Source of the DNA: Vreelandella zhanjiangensis DSM 21076
GTDB lineage: Bacteria; Pseudomonadota; Gammaproteobacteria; Pseudomonadales; Halomonadaceae
Assembly: GCF_000377665.1 (NCBI RefSeq)
Contig: NZ_KB898646.1
Location: 884,581 to 948,580 of the forward strand
Direction of reading: 5' to 3'
Length of the DNA: 64,000 bases
Part shown: one piece after another, positions 8,489 through 17,298 of the stretch
Layout of the letters: each line of letters starts with the position of its first letter
How positions within the stretch are numbered: position 1 is the stretch's first letter
Program-made: the position numbers and the translations under genes
Notes under the pieces: generated by a model
Database searches by the model: none
What the model saw: only the letters and a program-made list of their open reading frames with translations
Told to the model about the DNA's origin: nothing

Positions 8489-10122
8489 GAGCGGCTCTCC
8501 TGCTGGGCTAAATCACGTTGTTGGTCTAAATCGCGTTGTTGGGCTAAATCACGCAGCCGCCCTTTAAGAATTTTGCCGCTCGCCGTAGAAGGCAGCGCAT
8601 CCATTAGTACAATTTGAGTCGGTCGCTTGTAGGGCGCCAGCCGCTCGGCAATAAATGCCTTGAGTTCTGCCATATCAACCTCAATGCCCGCCTCGCACTG
8701 CACAAAAGCAACGACTTCTTCATTACCCGCGATTTGGCGTCCTACTACGGCGGTTAGCGTGACTGCCGGATGCTCGTTGATGACTGCTTCGACATCGGGG
8801 GGATAAATATTAAACCCAGAGCGAATGATCAGCTCTTTACTGCGCCCCACAATATACAGCTGGTTCTCGGCGCCAAGCCGGGCAATGTCTCCCGTATTAA
8901 GCCAGCCGTCTTCATTTAACGTCGCGCGGGTAGCTTCCGGCTGACGAAAATAGCCTTTCATGATATTGGGGCCCCGCACCCAAAGCTCGCCGACCTCATC
9001 GCCAGACGGCTCGTCGTTGCCGCTATCACTTAAAGGCTCCAGACGATATTCCAGAAGCGGCAATACCCGGCCGACCGTACTGCTGGTATAGCGGTCATCG
9101 ATGCGCGTTTGGCTAATGGTGGGGCTGGCTTCGGTCAAGCCGTAACCGTTATGCAGTGTCAGACCAAAAGCTGCTTCTACACGCACTTTGGTGTCGCTAT
9201 CCAGCGGCGATCCGCCGGCGGAGATATAGATTAGCTCAGGGGCTTCCAGGGAGCGCTGTTCGCGCTTTAAAAACTCCAGCGCACGGGCGTACATGGCGGG
9301 TACGCCCTGCAGAACGGTAATCCGCTCCTGCTTCAACGCAGCCAGGAGTTGGGCGGCGTCAAACCGAGGCACGGTATAAAGACAGGCCCCGTTATAAAGA
9401 GAGCCCATGCATACCGATGAAAGCCCAAATACATGCGACATGGGCAGCACGCCATACACACGCTGGCCTTGACTTAAATGGCGCATGCCGCCTGAAATCG
9501 AAGCGATATACAGGATGCCCCGGTGGGTCAGCATGACGCCCTTGGGCGTGCCCGTTGTTCCGGAGGTATAGATCATCGCCGCGACTTGGTCAGCCCCACT
9601 GGCGCTTACCGGCTCGGGGTCGCTCTCATACAAGGGCGAGATAGCCAATTCGCCCCATTGCGGATGCTGATAGCGCTCAGCCATGTGGCGCTCTGCATGC
9701 TGAGCGGCCTCAGGAGAAGCTTCACAGGTATAAAACACTCGCCGAGGTAGGCAGTTAGCCTGAATCAGGTCAACCTCTTGAGCAGAAAGGCGTGAATTGA
9801 CGATGGCTAACCACACATCCATTTCGCTGGCCGCGAGAAGCAATACCACCAGGGCACGACAGTTCTCACTCACCGTCATGATACGGTCGCCAGGGCGAAT
9901 GCTCAGCGTTTTTAGCCAGTGGCAGGCGGCATGTATTTCCTGACCCAGCTCGGCATAACTCCAGCGCACCTGGCCATCTACAATGGCAGGCTGGTCACCA
10001 AGACGCTGCGCGTTTTCAAGCACGCGCGTACTGAGCCGTTCAGGAAGCTCAGCCACCAGCTCGCTTGCCCAGCGTCCAAAAATCTCCTCATCCTGGGCCT
10101 GGTAGGCAACCGACAAAGTCAT
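8485..10122 (-). CDS. AMP-forming acyl-CoA ligase
   Basis: Adenylate-forming acyl-CoA synthetase of 545 residues. The AMP-binding P-loop YTSGTTGTPKG is at residues 185-195, the GYGLTEASPTIS motif is in the middle, and GWLNTGDIARLG and the C-terminal GRSKELIIRSGFNIYP and ASGKILKGRLRDL (catalytic Lys) are present. It activates a carboxylic acid to its CoA thioester, feeding the dehydrogenase encoded just upstream; the acid is not identifiable. The ATG overlaps the preceding stop (TAATG). The last residues are a hexapeptide RDLAQQ/RDLDQQ repeated three times, produced by an 18-bp tandem repeat. Confidence 0.92.
   Translation of the reverse strand: MTLSVAYQAQDEEIFGRWASELVAELPERLSTRVLENAQRLGDQPAIVDGQVRWSYAELGQEIHAACHWLKTLSIRPGDRIMTVSENCRALVVLLLAASEMDVWLAIVNSRLSAQEVDLIQANCLPRRVFYTCEASPEAAQHAERHMAERYQHPQWGELAISPLYESDPEPVSASGADQVAAMIYTSGTTGTPKGVMLTHRGILYIASISGGMRHLSQGQRVYGVLPMSHVFGLSSVCMGSLYNGACLYTVPRFDAAQLLAALKQERITVLQGVPAMYARALEFLKREQRSLEAPELIYISAGGSPLDSDTKVRVEAAFGLTLHNGYGLTEASPTISQTRIDDRYTSSTVGRVLPLLEYRLEPLSDSGNDEPSGDEVGELWVRGPNIMKGYFRQPEATRATLNEDGWLNTGDIARLGAENQLYIVGRSKELIIRSGFNIYPPDVEAVINEHPAVTLTAVVGRQIAGNEEVVAFVQCEAGIEVDMAELKAFIAERLAPYKRPTQIVLMDALPSTASGKILKGRLRDLAQQRDLDQQRDLAQQESRS
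8502..8555 (-). repeat. 18-bp tandem repeat, three copies, in ligase 3' end
   Basis: Units 8502-8519, 8520-8537 and 8538-8555 differ at only a few bases. They keep the frame and encode three near-identical hexapeptides after the conserved end of the ligase. Confidence 0.85.
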
Positions 10123-11273
10123 TAGGACGCCTCCCGCACCATATTGCGCGCAATGACGATTTGCTGAATTTGCGTGGTGCCTTCGTAGATACGAAACAGC
10201 CGCACGTCACGATAAAAGCGCTCTACCGCATACTCCGACATGTAGCCTGCACCGCCATGAACCTGCACCGCGCGATCAGCTACCCGGCCAACCATTTCAG
10301 CGCAGAACAGCTTGCAGCATGAGGCAAGCGTGGAGACGTTTTCACCATCGTCCTTGCGGCGCGCAGCGTCCATCACCATGGTTCTTCCCGCGTAGGCTTC
10401 GGTTTTACTATCGGCTAGCATCGCCTGGATCAGCTGGTGCTCGGCAAGCGCGGCGCCAAACTGCTTGCGCTCCATCGTATAACGTAACGACTCTTCCACT
10501 AGGCGCTCTGCCACGCCAACACATACCGCTGAAATATGTAGCCGCCCTCTATCCAGCACTTTCATGGCGGTTTTAAACCCTTGGCCCTCTTTGCCGCCGA
10601 TAATGTTCTCGGCGGGCACTCGGCAATTATCAAAAATGATATCGCAGGTATGCGCGCCCTTTTGGCCCATCTTGTTATCAGCCGGGCCGCGGATTAAACC
10701 AGGCGTGTCACCTTCAACGATGAACGCAGAAATACCCCCGGCTCCTTTATTAGCGGGGTCTGTACGCGCCATCACGGTAAACAGGTCGGCTTCAGGGCCA
10801 TTGGTGATATAGCGCTTGGTGCCATTTAAAATGTAGTGATCGCCATCGCGTACCGCCGTGGTGCGCAGGCTGGCCGCATCGGAGCCGGAATCGGGTTCGG
10901 TAAGACAAAACGAACTCAAGATTTCACCGGTAGCCAAGCGCGGTACATATTTGGCTTTTTGCTCCTCAGTGCCATCTATCAAAATGCCCTGGGCACCAAT
11001 GCCGTTATTGGTCCCGAATACCGAGCGGAAGGCAGGCGAGGTTTTACCAATTTCCATGGCCACCAACGCCTCTTCTTCCATGGTAAGCCCCAGGCCGCCG
11101 TACTCTTCAGGAATGGATAAACCAAACAATCCCATTTCCTTCATTTCCGCCAGAAGCTCAGCAGGTACCGCATCCTCTTCGGCTAAGCGCGTTTCATTAG
11201 GAATTAACCGTTCGCGAACAAAGCGAGAGATGGTATCAACGAGTTGATTGAGCAATTCAGTATCACGAATCAT
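10122..11273 (-). CDS. acyl-CoA dehydrogenase
   Basis: Typical homomeric FAD acyl-CoA dehydrogenase, 383 residues, close to short- and medium-chain enzymes. It has ICLTEP-like motif CLTEPDSGSDAASLRT near residue 123, the FAD segment DRGRLHISAVCVGVAERLVEE, the QVHGGAGYM stretch, and the catalytic base motif FRIYEGTTQIQQIVIAR near the C terminus with the Glu in place. It starts the reverse operon that continues with ligase, thioesterase and membrane protein, all overlapping. Electrons would go to the EtfAB encoded nearby. The 197-bp divergent region ahead of it holds two matching palindromes. Confidence 0.93.
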   Translation of the reverse strand: MIRDTELLNQLVDTISRFVRERLIPNETRLAEEDAVPAELLAEMKEMGLFGLSIPEEYGGLGLTMEEEALVAMEIGKTSPAFRSVFGTNNGIGAQGILIDGTEEQKAKYVPRLATGEILSSFCLTEPDSGSDAASLRTTAVRDGDHYILNGTKRYITNGPEADLFTVMARTDPANKGAGGISAFIVEGDTPGLIRGPADNKMGQKGAHTCDIIFDNCRVPAENIIGGKEGQGFKTAMKVLDRGRLHISAVCVGVAERLVEESLRYTMERKQFGAALAEHQLIQAMLADSKTEAYAGRTMVMDAARRKDDGENVSTLASCCKLFCAEMVGRVADRAVQVHGGAGYMSEYAVERFYRDVRLFRIYEGTTQIQQIVIARNMVREAS

Positions 11274-11342
11274 GATGGCTCCTGGCGTGAATAATCGGTT
11301 TTAATCTTTTTAGAGTGAGATAAAGTGAATCAACCCATTAGA

Positions 11343-11357
11343 TTCTGCCTGGCGGAA
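11343..11357. promoter_or_regulatory. palindromic operator candidate, left copy
   Basis: TTCTGCCTGGCGGAA is a 6-3-6 inverted repeat with one mismatch, 70 bases before the acyl-CoA dehydrogenase start at 11273. It is related to the copies at 6535 and 11426; the IclR-family protein encoded at 14400 is a candidate ligand. Confidence 0.5.
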
Positions 11358-11425
11358 TTAACGTTCACTTTTCTTGTCAGGCACTTTTGCATAGCCTAGG
11401 ATGGCAGTCAATAAACGAAACGCCA

Positions 11426-11440
11426 TTCTGCAATGCAGAA
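11426..11440. promoter_or_regulatory. palindromic operator candidate, right copy
   Basis: TTCTGCAATGCAGAA is a perfect 6-3-6 inverted repeat 30 bases before the 3-hydroxyacyl-CoA dehydrogenase start. Its centre is 83 bp from that of the left copy, close to eight helical turns, so one protein could act on both divergent promoters. Confidence 0.55.
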
Positions 11441-11470
11441 CAAAATAAATTCAAAGCAAGGATTTAATAC

Positions 11471-12994
11471 ATGGCTAACGACTCAACATCGCTCCCCTTC
11501 ACCACGCTTGGCATTGTTGGCACTGGCGCCATGGGGCGCGGCATTGCCCAATTAGCCGCTCAGGCAGGCCTTGACGTCATGCTTTTTGACGTCAAAGAAG
11601 GTGCCGTACAAGAAGCGCAAACCTTCATTAATGGCCTGTGGCAGAGAAGCGCTGACAAGCAGCGCATTACTGCCGAACAAGCACAGCAATATAGCCAGCG
11701 CCTGCGCGAGGCAACCGAGCTGGCCGCCCTCGCCCCCTGCGATATTGTGGTCGAAGCGATCGTTGAGAAGCTGGAGGCCAAGCAGGGGCTGTTCAGCGAT
11801 CTAGAAGAAATTGTTAGCCAGCAGGCGGTGCTGGCAACAAATACCTCTTCGCTATCAGTAACGGCTATTGCAGCGGCGTGTCAGTACCCAGAACGGGTCA
11901 TCGGCTTTCACTTCTTTAACCCCGTTCCGCTGATGAAAATCGTCGAGGTTATTCCTGGTCTGCGCACGGCCAGCGATGTTACCCAGCGAGTAAACGCGCT
12001 GGGCGACGCCATGGGCCACTTTACTGCCCAGGCAACCGACACGCCTGGCTTTCTGGTCAATCATGCTGGACGCGCCTTCGGCACTGAAGCGCTTAAAATT
12101 CTGGGTGAAAGCGTCACCGAGGCGGCGACGATCGACCGGATTATGGTCGACCAGGGCGGTTTTCGGATGGGGCCTTTCACACTGCTTGATTTAACGGGTC
12201 TGGATGTTTCTCATGCGGTAATGGAATCGATCTATCACCAATATTATGAAGAGGCGCGTTTTCGCCCTTCACCGTTAACGCGTCAACGCCTGAGCGCGGG
12301 TCTATTGGGCCGTAAAACCGGCGAAGGCTTTTACCGCTATGTTGAAGGCCAGCAGCAGATGTCGGATGAGCCGGCCATAGCCTCAATATCCCCTTGCCCG
12401 GTATGGATTAGCCAAGACGACCCCGATCATGCTGCTGCGCTTAGGGAACTGGTAGAAGCGGCTGGCTGGGCTTTAGAAACCGCTACACAGCCCACCGAAA
12501 AAGCGCTCTGCCTGCTGACCCCACTGGGCGAAGATGCCACCAGCTGCGCGCTTCGCCAAGGTCTAGATGCCAAACAGTGCGTTGCGATAGATATGCTGGC
12601 AGGCCTTGAAAAACGCCGCAGCTTGATGACGACACCGCTGACCGATACTAATTTCGCTCAAGCAGCGGCCAGCTTACTCAGCCATGACGGCACCCCGGTG
12701 AGCACGCTGCAGGACAGCAATGGCTTTGTGCTTCAGCGCATTATTGCCTGTATCGTCAATGTAGGTGCCGACATTGCCCAGCAGGGCGTTGCCGACCCTG
12801 CCACTATCGACCGGTCGGTAGAACTTGGCTTGGGCTACCCCTTCGGCCCGCTACGCATGGGCGACCATTACGGGCCAGTACGCATTATGACGATACTCAC
12901 CAACCTGCTGGATGCGACCGGCGACCCCCGTTACCGCCCTAGCCCGTGGTTGCGCCGCCGCGCCGCCCTGCAGATGTCGCTTACTAAAGCCTAA
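11471..12994 (+). CDS. 3-hydroxyacyl-CoA dehydrogenase, PaaH-like
   Basis: NAD-dependent 3-hydroxyacyl-CoA dehydrogenase of 507 residues with a duplicated C-terminal domain, as in PaaH. The Rossmann motif GIVGTGAMGRGIAQLAA starts near residue 13. Further family landmarks are VVEAIVEKLEAK, ATNTSSLSVTAIAAA, the catalytic His region GFHFFNPVPLMKIVEV, DTPGFLVNHAGRAF and the second-domain end VELGLGYPFGPLRMGD. Its product would be cleaved by the thiolase encoded next. It may replace the degenerate dehydrogenase half of the FadJ-like protein at the left edge. Start ATG at 11471 is preceded by AAGGATTTAATAC. Confidence 0.93.
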   Translation: MANDSTSLPFTTLGIVGTGAMGRGIAQLAAQAGLDVMLFDVKEGAVQEAQTFINGLWQRSADKQRITAEQAQQYSQRLREATELAALAPCDIVVEAIVEKLEAKQGLFSDLEEIVSQQAVLATNTSSLSVTAIAAACQYPERVIGFHFFNPVPLMKIVEVIPGLRTASDVTQRVNALGDAMGHFTAQATDTPGFLVNHAGRAFGTEALKILGESVTEAATIDRIMVDQGGFRMGPFTLLDLTGLDVSHAVMESIYHQYYEEARFRPSPLTRQRLSAGLLGRKTGEGFYRYVEGQQQMSDEPAIASISPCPVWISQDDPDHAAALRELVEAAGWALETATQPTEKALCLLTPLGEDATSCALRQGLDAKQCVAIDMLAGLEKRRSLMTTPLTDTNFAQAAASLLSHDGTPVSTLQDSNGFVLQRIIACIVNVGADIAQQGVADPATIDRSVELGLGYPFGPLRMGDHYGPVRIMTILTNLLDATGDPRYRPSPWLRRRAALQMSLTKA

Positions 12995-13070
12995 TGCGTA
13001 CCAGCACCCTCGTTCAGAACAACCGTTTTCATGACAGCTATCGGCCATAAGAATAATCGGGAGAATCATT

Positions 13071-14279
13071 ATGCAAGACGCCTATATTTATGATGGTTTA
13101 CGTACACCTTTTGGGCGCCATGGCGGTAGCCTAGCGGCTATTCGCCCGGATGAACTGCTGGGGTTGACGCTGAAAGCCCTGGTCGCCCGCAATCCTTTCG
13201 CCCTTGAAAGCTATGAAGAGGTGCTCGCAGGCTGCACTAACCAGGCAGGCGAGGATTCCCGTAATGTCGCTCGTCATGGTGCGCTGCTGGCGGGCCTGCC
13301 TATCGAAGTGGCGGGGCAAACGGTCAATCGCCTTTGCGGCAGTGGTTTGGCGGCGATGATGGATGCCGCTCGTGCAGCCCGGCTAAACGAGGGCGAGCTA
13401 TTTCTGGCCGGTGGCGTGGAATCCATGTCCCGTGCGCCCTATGTGCTCGGCAAGGCAGACGCCGCGTTTGCCCGTAACCAGCCAATGTACGATACGGTGA
13501 TTGGCTCACGCTTTCCCAACCCGTGGATCGCCAACGAGTACGGCAGCCACAGCATGCCTGAAACGGCGGACAATATTGCCCATGATCTGAATATTAGCCG
13601 TGACGCAAGCGATGCCTTTGCGGCCCGCTCCCAGGCGCGCTACGCCCAAGCGCTGGCCGCCGGTTTTTACGATGCTGAGATGTTTGGCGTTGAGGTCCCT
13701 CAAGGGCGTAAACAGCCGCCGCTAATAGTTGATAAAGATGAACACCCGCGTCCGCAAAGCACTGAAGACAAGCTTGCCAAACTAAATGCCCTGTTTGAAG
13801 GCGGCGTGGTGACGGCCGGGAATGCATCCGGGCTTAACGATGGCGCTGCGGCGTTAATTGTTGGCACATTGGGGGCCGGCGAACGGGTTGGGTTGCGCCC
13901 GCGCGCGCGTATTTTGGCGAGTGCCGTCGCTGGCGTTGCGCCACGCGTAATGGGCTTGGGTCCGGTGCCTGCTTCACAAAAAGCCTTAAGCCGAGCAGGG
14001 CTTACCCTTGAGCAAATGGATGTTATTGAAATTAATGAGGCGTTCGCCGTTCAAGTGCTGGGCTGCGTACAGCAGTTAGGGCTATCCGCCGACGATCCGC
14101 GCCTAAACGCTAACGGAGGCGCCATCGCGATCGGCCACCCGTTAGGTGCCTCGGGCGCGCGCCTGGCTCTGACGGCATTGCGCCAGCTGGAGGCAACGGG
14201 GGGACGTTACGCCCTGGTGACCATGTGTATTGGAGTTGGCCAGGGTATTGCGACGATTATCGAGCGGCTCAATCCCTAA
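13071..14279 (+). CDS. acetyl-CoA acyltransferase, PcaF/PaaJ-type thiolase
   Basis: Thiolase of 402 residues that matches the 3-oxoadipyl-CoA thiolase group (PcaF/PaaJ) along its length, for example YDGLRTPFGRHGGSL, GCTNQAGEDSRNVAR and SRAPYVLGKADAAF. The nucleophilic Cys is Cys89 in NRLCGSGL; the second catalytic Cys is in MCIGVGQG near the C terminus, and the GHPLGASGAR His motif is intact. It would release acetyl-CoA (or succinyl-CoA if the substrate is 3-oxoadipyl-CoA). Without pca or paa ring-cleavage genes beside it, a general beta-oxidation role with the preceding dehydrogenase is as likely. A GGGAG site lies 9 bases before the ATG. Confidence 0.92.
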   Translation: MQDAYIYDGLRTPFGRHGGSLAAIRPDELLGLTLKALVARNPFALESYEEVLAGCTNQAGEDSRNVARHGALLAGLPIEVAGQTVNRLCGSGLAAMMDAARAARLNEGELFLAGGVESMSRAPYVLGKADAAFARNQPMYDTVIGSRFPNPWIANEYGSHSMPETADNIAHDLNISRDASDAFAARSQARYAQALAAGFYDAEMFGVEVPQGRKQPPLIVDKDEHPRPQSTEDKLAKLNALFEGGVVTAGNASGLNDGAAALIVGTLGAGERVGLRPRARILASAVAGVAPRVMGLGPVPASQKALSRAGLTLEQMDVIEINEAFAVQVLGCVQQLGLSADDPRLNANGGAIAIGHPLGASGARLALTALRQLEATGGRYALVTMCIGVGQGIATIIERLNP

Positions 14280-14399
14280 TCCAACTTGGCGAATCCAATA
14301 TCGCTAGCGCCTGGGTCGTTTCGTTGATAGCGCTTTGTATGGTTATTAAGCACTTATGCGATACTTGCTGCTATAAGACATTCTCTGCTGGAATTATTA

Positions 14400-15221
14400 A
14401 TGACCGCTATCGACAATACTGCTGATGATCCGCAGCTGCCGGAAAAAGATCGCAATTTCGTTACTGCACTGGCACGCGGATTAGAGCTGATGCGTGCCTT
14501 CGGCAATGGCGAGGAATACCTGGGTAACGCGGAGCTTTCCAATCGAACCGGGATTCCACGTCCCACGGTTTCGCGCTTGACCTATACCTTAACCCAGCTA
14601 GGTTATTTACAGCACAACACTCATTTGGAGAAATACCGCTTAGGCCCCGGCGTACTGGCGCTGGGGTATCGGTTTCTGGCCAATATGGGCATTCGTGAAG
14701 TCGCGCGTCCGCATTTGCAAAAATTTGCCGATGCCACGGATTGTAACGTGAGCCTGGGCGGCGCTGACCGTAGCGATATGGTTTATCTGGAGACGTGTCA
14801 CGGTAGCGGCCCCCTGATCATTCGCTTGGACGTTGGTTCACGCTTGCCAATAGCCACCTCGGCAATAGGCCGAGCCTGGCTATGCGGCTTGCCTGAAACA
14901 CGTCGCCAACAAATTCTTAAAGAGCTGGCGGCATTCCATGGAAAAGAGTGGCCTGCTCTGGAAGCTTCCATTAAGCAAAGCATGGAAGATTATGCCTATT
15001 ACGGCTTTTGCTTATCCGAGCAGGACTGGCAACGCGATATTAGCGCCGTTGCCATGCCGCTGATTCTAGAGGATGGCGCTGAAGTGCTGGCGATCAACTG
15101 TGGGGGATCCAGCTTGCGTTTGGATCATGATCGTCTGGTCAATAATCTTGGCCCGAGGCTTAAAGAAGTGGCAGCTCAAATTAAGCAGGAACTCGCTCCA
15201 AAGCATAAACTGATGCGCTGA
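14400..15221 (+). CDS. IclR-family transcriptional regulator
   Basis: IclR-type regulator of 273 residues, close in style to PcaR/PobR-like members. The N-terminal winged helix (ALARGLELMRAFGNG, then LSNRTGIPRPTVSRLTYTLTQLGYL) is at about residues 22-65 and the effector-binding GAF-like domain follows, ending in LRLDHDRLVNNLGPRLKEVAAQIK. It is the third gene of the forward acyl-CoA group and is the obvious candidate to sense an intermediate and bind the 15-bp palindromes nearby. The ATG at 14400 sits 120 bases after the thiolase stop, so it may have its own promoter. Confidence 0.92.
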   Translation: MTAIDNTADDPQLPEKDRNFVTALARGLELMRAFGNGEEYLGNAELSNRTGIPRPTVSRLTYTLTQLGYLQHNTHLEKYRLGPGVLALGYRFLANMGIREVARPHLQKFADATDCNVSLGGADRSDMVYLETCHGSGPLIIRLDVGSRLPIATSAIGRAWLCGLPETRRQQILKELAAFHGKEWPALEASIKQSMEDYAYYGFCLSEQDWQRDISAVAMPLILEDGAEVLAINCGGSSLRLDHDRLVNNLGPRLKEVAAQIKQELAPKHKLMR

Positions 15222-15231
15222 GTTTATGCTT
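15201..15231 (+). terminator. hairpin over the IclR stop codon
   Basis: AAGCATAAACT and AGTTTATGCTT form a perfect 11-bp stem with a 9-base loop that includes the TGA stop. The T tract after it is short (TTCTT), so termination is likely but not certain. Confidence 0.5.
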
Positions 15232-15303
15232 CTTGGCCTTTCCCTAACGCTCGTTTGAATGCATCATAGAAACTTAACGATAGGCGGGTGTAGAGGAGCA
15301 GGG

Positions 15304-16419
15304 ATGCCAAGTGAGTGGATAACGCGCCAGGATGGGAAGTTAGTTTTACAAGGGGAATGGACACTTAACCATTACCAAGAGCTTAAGAAAGCCTCCACGT
15401 CTTACGCGAAGAATCACGCAGACGAGACGGTATCGCTGACCGATATACAGCGTCTGGATACCGCTGGAGCCGTACTGGTTATCGGCATTATCGGGGTTGA
15501 GAAAGCCAAGCAGGTGCCCGACTGGGCGAAAGATCTGCCCAAGGAACAGCAGGCGCTGCTGGTTCGCATCGCCGAGGCCATGGATGCACCGCTCGATGTA
15601 TCTCGTCACAATACCCATCGTATTACCGATGCGCTAGCCAGCGTCGGCGAGCAAATGATGGGGTTGTGGTCCCAGCAGCGCCAGCTGCTGGCGTTTATAG
15701 GTTTGGTACTGGCCACCTTTGCCCAAACGCTATTGCGGCCACGCCACTGGCGCTTTACCGCGACCGTCGCGCATATTCAGCAAACCGGCCTGAATGCCGT
15801 CCCCATTGTTGCCCTGCTCACCTTCATGGTGGGCGCGGTGGTCGCTTTTCTGGGGGCTACCGTTCTTGCCGATTTTGGCGCCACCGTTTATACCATCGAC
15901 CTGGTCGCCTTCTCGTTTCTTCGCGAGTTCGGTGTTCTTTTGGCTGCCATCCTATTGGCTGGCCGAACAGCGAGCGCCTTTACGGCCCAGCTGGGGGCAA
16001 TGAAATCCAATGAAGAGATTGATGCCTTGCAGGCTCAAGGGCTTGATCCGATAGAGCTTCTGGTCCTACCCCGCGTCATGGCACTACTGGTAAGCCTTCC
16101 CCTACTCGCTTTTATAGGCATGCTTAGCGGCTTGTTAGGCGGGGCGCTGGTTGCAGTTCTTTCGCTGGATATTTCATTTCACCAGTTTATGACCACTCTA
16201 CAAAAAGATGTCTCGGTGGTGCACTTTCTGGTCGGGCTGAGCAAGGCGCCGGTCTTTGCCTTTGTTATTGCCGTGATTGGCTGCCTGGAAGGTTTTAAAG
16301 TCAGCGGCAGTGCCCAGTCGGTTGGCGCCCACACTACGTCCAGCGTGGTGCAATCCATTTTTATGGTGATCCTGATTGACGCCTTAGCGGCACTCTTTTT
16401 TATGGAGATGGGCTGGTGA
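15304..16419 (+). CDS. MlaE-like lipid ABC permease with N-terminal STAS-like domain
   Basis: Permease of MCE-type lipid transporters, 371 residues. I use the ATG at 15304 because GAGGAG lies 5-10 bases upstream; a longer frame from 15259 lacks a site. Residues 1-100 form a STAS-like soluble domain (LQGEWTLNHYQEL, SLTDIQRLDTAGAVLV) corresponding to MlaB fused to the permease. From about residue 125 the MlaE core follows with several membrane segments and the conserved cytoplasmic stretch AGRTASAFTAQLGAMKSNEEIDALQ and GLDPIELLVLPRVMA. It probably moves phospholipid or another lipid between the two membranes together with the next three gene products. Confidence 0.9.
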   Translation: MPSEWITRQDGKLVLQGEWTLNHYQELKKASTSYAKNHADETVSLTDIQRLDTAGAVLVIGIIGVEKAKQVPDWAKDLPKEQQALLVRIAEAMDAPLDVSRHNTHRITDALASVGEQMMGLWSQQRQLLAFIGLVLATFAQTLLRPRHWRFTATVAHIQQTGLNAVPIVALLTFMVGAVVAFLGATVLADFGATVYTIDLVAFSFLREFGVLLAAILLAGRTASAFTAQLGAMKSNEEIDALQAQGLDPIELLVLPRVMALLVSLPLLAFIGMLSGLLGGALVAVLSLDISFHQFMTTLQKDVSVVHFLVGLSKAPVFAFVIAVIGCLEGFKVSGSAQSVGAHTTSSVVQSIFMVILIDALAALFFMEMGW

Positions 16420-17291
16420 GCAAGCAATCTTCATCCAAGGATGTATCCGCGGAGGCATCATCCAGCAATACATCAAGCCATGCATCAAATCCTGCATCCA
16501 GCCAAGAGCCGGTTATCAAAGTCCGCGACCTGGAAAACCGCTTTGGTGATCATGTCGTGCATGAGTCTCTGGATCTTGACCTTCTAGACGGTGAGATACT
16601 CGGCGTGGTGGGTGGTTCGGGTACCGGCAAATCCGTTTTGTTACGCAGCATCGTAGGTTTAAAACGCCCTAATGCTGGAACCATTGACGTATTAGGCACT
16701 AACCTTAATGAGCTTAGTGAAAAAGAGCGTAGCCAGATAGAGCGACGTTTCGGGGTTCTGTTTCAGCAAGGCGCACTGTTTAGCTCGCTTAATTTGCAGG
16801 AAAACGTAGCGCTTCCACTGATTGAGCATGCCAAGCTGGCCAGAGAAGATGCGGAGCACTTGGCCCGGGTAAAGCTTTCTCTAGTAGGGCTTGAGCCTGA
16901 AGCCGCTTTGCAATATCCCGAATCGCTCTCCGGCGGGATGATAAAACGCGCCGCATTGGCCCGCGCATTGGCACTGGACCCGGATATTTTGTTTCTTGAT
17001 GAGCCAACGGCAGGACTCGACCCCATTGGCGCTGCCGCTTTTGATCAACTACTGGTCACGTTGCGCGATGCGCTGGGTTTTAGCGTTTTTCTGGTCACCC
17101 ACGACCTGGATACGCTTTACGCCGCCTGCGACAGAGTCGCGGTTTTATCTCAAAAACGGGTTTTGGTGGTGGACACGCTGCAAAACGTTGCCGAAACCGA
17201 TGATGAATGGATTCAAAACTATTTCCACGGACCTCGCGGCCGGGCTGCAGAGCAGTCATCATCCTCTTCAACGGCTCAGCCTAAGGAGTGA
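16416..17291 (+). CDS. MlaF-like ABC transporter ATPase
   Basis: ATPase of the MCE lipid transporter, 291 residues. Walker A GGSGTGKS is at 66-73, the signature LSGGMIKRAALARAL and Walker B ILFLDEPTAGLDP follow, with an H-loop in FLVTHDLDTL. The GTG start overlaps the permease stop by 3-4 bases. The first 31 residues are a Ser/Ala-rich extension (SSSKDVSAEASSSNTSSHAS) made by short DNA repeats and absent from typical MlaF; a further Ser-rich tail ends the protein. Both are probably disordered. Confidence 0.93.
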   Translation: MSKQSSSKDVSAEASSSNTSSHASNPASSQEPVIKVRDLENRFGDHVVHESLDLDLLDGEILGVVGGSGTGKSVLLRSIVGLKRPNAGTIDVLGTNLNELSEKERSQIERRFGVLFQQGALFSSLNLQENVALPLIEHAKLAREDAEHLARVKLSLVGLEPEAALQYPESLSGGMIKRAALARALALDPDILFLDEPTAGLDPIGAAAFDQLLVTLRDALGFSVFLVTHDLDTLYAACDRVAVLSQKRVLVVDTLQNVAETDDEWIQNYFHGPRGRAAEQSSSSSTAQPKE

Positions 17292-17298
17292 GTAGCAC

